From the NCBI RefSeq assembly GCF_028476545.1, contig NW_026733071.1, positions 85,101 to 149,100 of the forward strand: a stretch of 64,000 bases of DNA, given 5' to 3'. A program made the position numbers and the translations under genes. Origin of the DNA: Physella acuta (Eukaryota; Mollusca; Gastropoda; Physidae). Positions 59,481 to 64,000 of the stretch are shown here, piece after piece; the first letter of the stretch is position 1; each line of letters begins with the position of its first letter. The notes beneath the pieces were generated by a model. The model did no database searches. It saw only the letters and a program-made list of their open reading frames with translations, and had not been told where the DNA came from.

Positions 59481-59564
59481 TGCTCTGTCACCCCCGGGGG
59501 GTGGGGGAGGGGCTCTCGAGGTGGGGGTGAAGTTGGGTAGAGAGTCGGTGCATTGCTCTTGGCG

Positions 59565-59619
59565 GTGTGAGTGTGTGTGTGTATGTGTGTGTGCGCGCGC
59601 GCGCGCGTATATGTGTGTT
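59565..59619. repeat. GT/CG alternating purine-pyrimidine tract
   Basis: GTGTGTGT is followed by (CG) pairs at about 59593-59607 and more GT. This composition favours Z-DNA. Confidence 0.9.
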
Positions 59620-59809
59620 TCCCTTCCACTGACTAGTTGATGAATGAACTGCATACATTTCGAGCACAAATTCCAATACATTTTTAAAGCAACATAGATA
59701 AGCTTTTTATACTAAACAAATGTTCCATAATCCTCCTGAATCATCATTGATCCGTTTCATTACCTTAAATACTATACATAACTTGTACCACTTACTTTTA
59801 TAAAGTGTT

Positions 59810-59988
<179 letters not shown>

Positions 59989-60404
59989 TTATTTATACAT
60001 TAATAAAGATAGTTAAATACATAGGATTATGCTACGTATCTCTGTTGTTCTAAAAAATAAGACGACAGAAGAAAAAAAAAACAATTTTATTAATTACTTC
60101 CCTTAGGCTGTTATGACGAGTAGGCCTACACGTTGTAGGCTTTGATCAGAACCATGTGTACACTTTTCTCCATGTATCTTGTGTATTCTAGTAGCTAAAA
60201 AAACCAGTTCATCATTGTAGCGTTTGGAATGGTTAATTTATAATTAATTATTTTATTTGCAAACTACGAATATCTTTGTAATAGTGTATCTCCTGCAATT
60301 TGTAGCTTCAGTTAAACATTGGAACAGCACATCGCATAGTTTAGTTACTTATAGAAAGACATCACAGTATAATAGATACACCAATCTAGCTTATCTTACA
60401 ACTA
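59989..60404. other. spacer, no gene called
   Basis: TTACTTCCCTTAGG (60093-60106) is another copy of the recurring motif. A long frame begins at 60257 with a hydrophobic leader-like stretch and runs into the repeat (see findings). Confidence 0.4.
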
Positions 60405-61740
60405 TTTATCAACATACCCCACAGTACCACATCAACATACCCAACATCACCACATCACCACATCGCCACATCAACATACTCACCATCACCAAATCAACAT
60501 ATCCAGCATCAACACATCACCACATCACCACACCACACATACCCCACATGACCATACACACATATCCCACACCACCACATCAACATTCCCCCACATCTCC
60601 AAACACACATAACCAACACCACACACAGACCCTACATTACCACACATACATACCCCACATTACCACACACACATACCCCACACACATACCCCACACACAC
60701 CCCCCACATTACCACACATACATACCCCACATTACCACACACATATACCCCACGTCACCACACACACACAGACCTCACATTACCACACACACACATACCG
60801 CACATTTCCACACACATACCCAACATTACCACACACACATACCTCACATTACCCTACACACATACCCCACATTACCACACACATGCCCCACACACATACC
60901 CACATTACCACACACATACCCCACATTACCCCACACACACATACCCCACACACATACCCACATTACCACACACATACCCCACATTACCCCACACACACAT
61001 ACCCCACACACATACCCACATTACCACACACATACCCCACATTACCCACCACACATACCCCACACACATAAACACATTACCACACACATACCCCACATTA
61101 CCCCACACACATACCCCACACACATACCCACATTACTACACACACATACCCAACATTACCACACACACATACCCAACATTACCCCACACACATACCCCAC
61201 ATTACCCCACACACATACCCCACACACATACCCACATTACCACACACATACCCCACATTACCCCACACACATTACCCCATACACATACCCACATTACCAC
61301 ACACACACCCCACATTACCACACACACATACCCCACATTACCACACGCATACCTTACACACATACCCCACACATACCCACATTACCACACACACATACCC
61401 CTACACATATCCCACATTACCACACACATACCCACATTACCACACACATACCCACATTACCACACACACATACCACACATTACCACACACAAATACCCCA
61501 CATCGCCATACACACATACCCCACATTACCACATTCACATACCCCACATTACCACACACATACCCACATTACCACATACACATACCCCAAATTACCACAC
61601 ACATACCCCACACACATACCCCACATTACCACATACACACATACCCCACATTACCACATTCACATACCCCAAATTACCACACACACATACCCCACCCCCC
61701 CACATTACCCCACACACATACCCAACATTACCCTATCATC
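60405..61740. repeat. 1.3-kb CACATACCCCACATTACC array
   Basis: Irregular units of about 18-26 bp built on ACACATACCCCACATTACCA. The plus strand has almost no stop codons, so a 537-codon His/Thr/Pro/Tyr-rich frame spans it. Unit lengths are not multiples of three, and other frames are also open. Confidence 0.93.
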
Positions 61741-61789
61741 AGACCTCACATTATCTCATCGTTGCCTGCAAACAAATGAGGAATGTTCT

Positions 61790-61915
61790 TATTTAGAAAA
61801 TGGCGCCACAAATCTCCAGTGGCTGTTATTTATTGCGCATGCGCAGAGACGAAGATTACAAAACCCTTAGGTGTCCCAGCATGCTATTTTCCCGGGGAAT
61901 GTCAGGGGGAAAAAC
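61790..61915. promoter_or_regulatory. promoter-like element (YY1, NRF1, ZNF143-type sites)
   Basis: AAAATGGCGCC (61797-61807) fits YY1, TGCGCATGCGCA (61834-61845) is a palindromic NRF1 site, and TCCCAGCATGC (61874-61884) fits the ZNF143/STAF core. Three motifs typical of housekeeping promoters within 90 bp is unlikely in AT-rich DNA. No transcript start or exon can be shown. Confidence 0.45.
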
Positions 61916-62033
61916 TCTCTTACAATCTGCAACAACTCCAAAGTTTTGCTAAATTTTTCACATGCAGTACTCTGAAGTAATTTTTTTGTCCTTATAACAT
62001 TATACTCTATCAAGGCTTCATTTGTAATCAGAC

Positions 62034-62852
<819 letters not shown>

Positions 62853-62967
62853 TACACACAGGTCGCACGAACAAACCCTAACATAATGTATGACATACAG
62901 ATGACGTACTCGGTGCATTTCCAGACTTCTTTCATATTTGTTCTCAAAATAATTTCAATTAAAAAAT

Positions 62968-63072
62968 TAGTTCAAAATCTTCCCTTTTCTAGTTCAAGAT
63001 CTTCCTTTTGTAGTTCAAGATCTTCCCTTTTCTAGTTCAACCTCTCCTTTCTAGTTGCAGATCTTGTTACGA
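62968..63072. repeat. 22-bp tandem repeat, about four copies
   Basis: TAGTTCAAGATCTTCCCTTT recurs every 22 bp with small changes. Confidence 0.88.
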
Positions 63073-63628
63073 GTTAAAAATCACCGCCATCATCTCCCCC
63101 CCCCCCCCCTTCACTCTCGAAAAACCCCACCAATCTCATACATAATATAAAACATACTTGTGAGTACATTCCCCTATCATCAAACCATTGTAGTACTCCA
63201 CTCCACCCACCACGTGCCTAAACTCCCCCCTCCATCTCCCCCCCCCCCCTCCCTACCGCGGACCCCACCACATAGATTAGATATATAGGTTATTGAGAAG
63301 AAAAAAAAACTGTTTTTTTCAAGAGCTCTCTCTAGCTAGCTTTGGCTATCGCGAGTAAAGATTTTAACGACCTCGCTAGTACTGGGCCCGGTGGGTAACG
63401 GGGTCGTTAAGGCATTCAATCCCCAGGCCGCTCAGAAGTCTGGTGGGTCTGTCGGCTGGGTGATCCTGGTCTGGCCGCTGGGTCGCGCCCACGTTTCTTT
63501 AAAGACTTCATATTAAACCTAAGCAGCGAGACAATATTTAGAGAGTTTATGATGGGCGGGGGAAAAAAAAAACCTGCACATGTTCCAGGAACAGAACACA
63601 CAGGAGCAGACGTGAGTTTAAAAAAAAA
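63073..63628. other. unique stretch with C-tracts and a small hairpin
   Basis: C runs lie at about 63097-63109 and 63238-63249. TTAACGACC (63363-63371) and GGTCGTTAA (63402-63410) are perfect inverted repeats with a 30-base loop. TTTATGATGGGCGG lies at about 63547. GACGTGAGTTT near 63610 looks like a splice donor, but no exon is recognisable before it. Confidence 0.35.
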
Positions 63629-63775
63629 GTTTCCCGCGTAGATGCGTGGGGTTAGGCCATTTCCGGTTAGAATAAAGATAGATAGTGCTCAAAATGTAAT
63701 GAAGATTTTAGAAGTTTGTTTTATGGTCTTTGATAGGCTGAGTTTGTTGTAGGTATCTGTTTCTATGGCAACGCC
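63629..63775. promoter_or_regulatory. promoter-like element (E2F, ETS, RFX-type sites)
   Basis: GTTTCCCGCG (63629-63638) fits E2F, CCATTTCCGG (63657-63666) fits ETS, and GTTTCTATGGCAAC (63759-63772) is one base from the RFX X-box GTTTCCATGGCAAC common at cilia genes. A gene could start to the right of the window. Motif matches only. Confidence 0.35.
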
Positions 63776-64000
63776 CAGGGACGTGGCGTGGTGTGTGATA
63801 TACATAAGTTAGAAGAAATGACCAAATTTGTTTGAAAAGGAAGTTTCTTACGAGTTAAAATTGTTGTGTTATAAATAAAATTTAAAAAAAAATAATCACA
63901 ATTTGTTTTGAAAAGTGGATCTATGTATGCTATAGAATTGCAATATTTTTGTTAAACGAATTTTTATAGGGCTATAAAAATTGCCGTATCTTCTTTAGAA
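63776..64000. other. AT-rich end of window
   Basis: No gene or repeat recognised. Confidence 0.5.

Overview
The window looks like intergenic or gene-desert DNA from an animal nuclear genome, most likely a mollusc and probably a gastropod. It is AT-rich and contains TTAGGG-type telomeric repeats, tRNA-derived SINEs, several short inverted-repeat DNA elements (MITEs) and many large tandem arrays. No operon, rRNA, CRISPR or intact conserved gene is visible. The mollusc assignment is inference from the style of the repeats; I could not run a database search.

Tandem arrays cover more than a third of the window. The largest are a satellite at 22.73-26.68 kb, built from monomers of 31 and 37 bp, and one at 41.05-49.48 kb, built from 21-, 16- and 20-bp monomers with nested higher-order duplications of 184, 449 and 1169 bp. 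Smaller arrays lie at 2.2-2.9 (20 bp), 8.7-9.9 (21 bp), 10.7-11.2, 12.2-12.5 (23 bp), 15.3-15.9 (11 bp), 31.7-32.7 (23 bp), 34.2-35.2, 37.5-38.1 (40 bp), 50.8-51.2, 54.1-54.5 and 60.4-61.7 kb. Most long open frames here are these arrays read as peptide repeats, and I do not call them genes.

The region from about 34 to 51 kb has a history of its own. Satellite arrays sharing a GGTTAAC core, three diverged copies of a block of several hundred bases, and a 55-bp repeat recur in it. The sequence at 37.15-37.44 kb looks like an unexpanded copy of the locus that holds roughly 400 satellite monomers at 41.05-49.48 kb.

The only recognisable host coding sequence is an uninterrupted copy of CMC1 (a mitochondrial twin-CX9C protein) at 39.44-39.80 kb. 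It has an in-frame stop and has lost one motif cysteine, so it is most likely a processed pseudogene. Mobile elements include two SINE families with four copies or partial copies each, further tRNA-like heads, a pair of hAT-like MITEs (31.1 and 38.6 kb), a MITE with 25-bp inverted repeats (36.3 kb) and a MITE with perfect 24-bp inverted repeats (54.7 kb).

Between the arrays are short, GC-richer, non-repetitive islands (about 8.1, 11.3, 13.5, 15.1, 17.1, 19.2, 22.4, 27.6, 29.6, 58.1, 59.4, 61.8 and 63.7 kb). Several carry clustered transcription-factor-like motifs, and those at 59.3, 61.8 and 63.6-63.8 kb resemble promoters (NRF1, YY1, E2F, ETS and RFX-type sites). If the window has a conserved function, these islands are the likeliest place for it.
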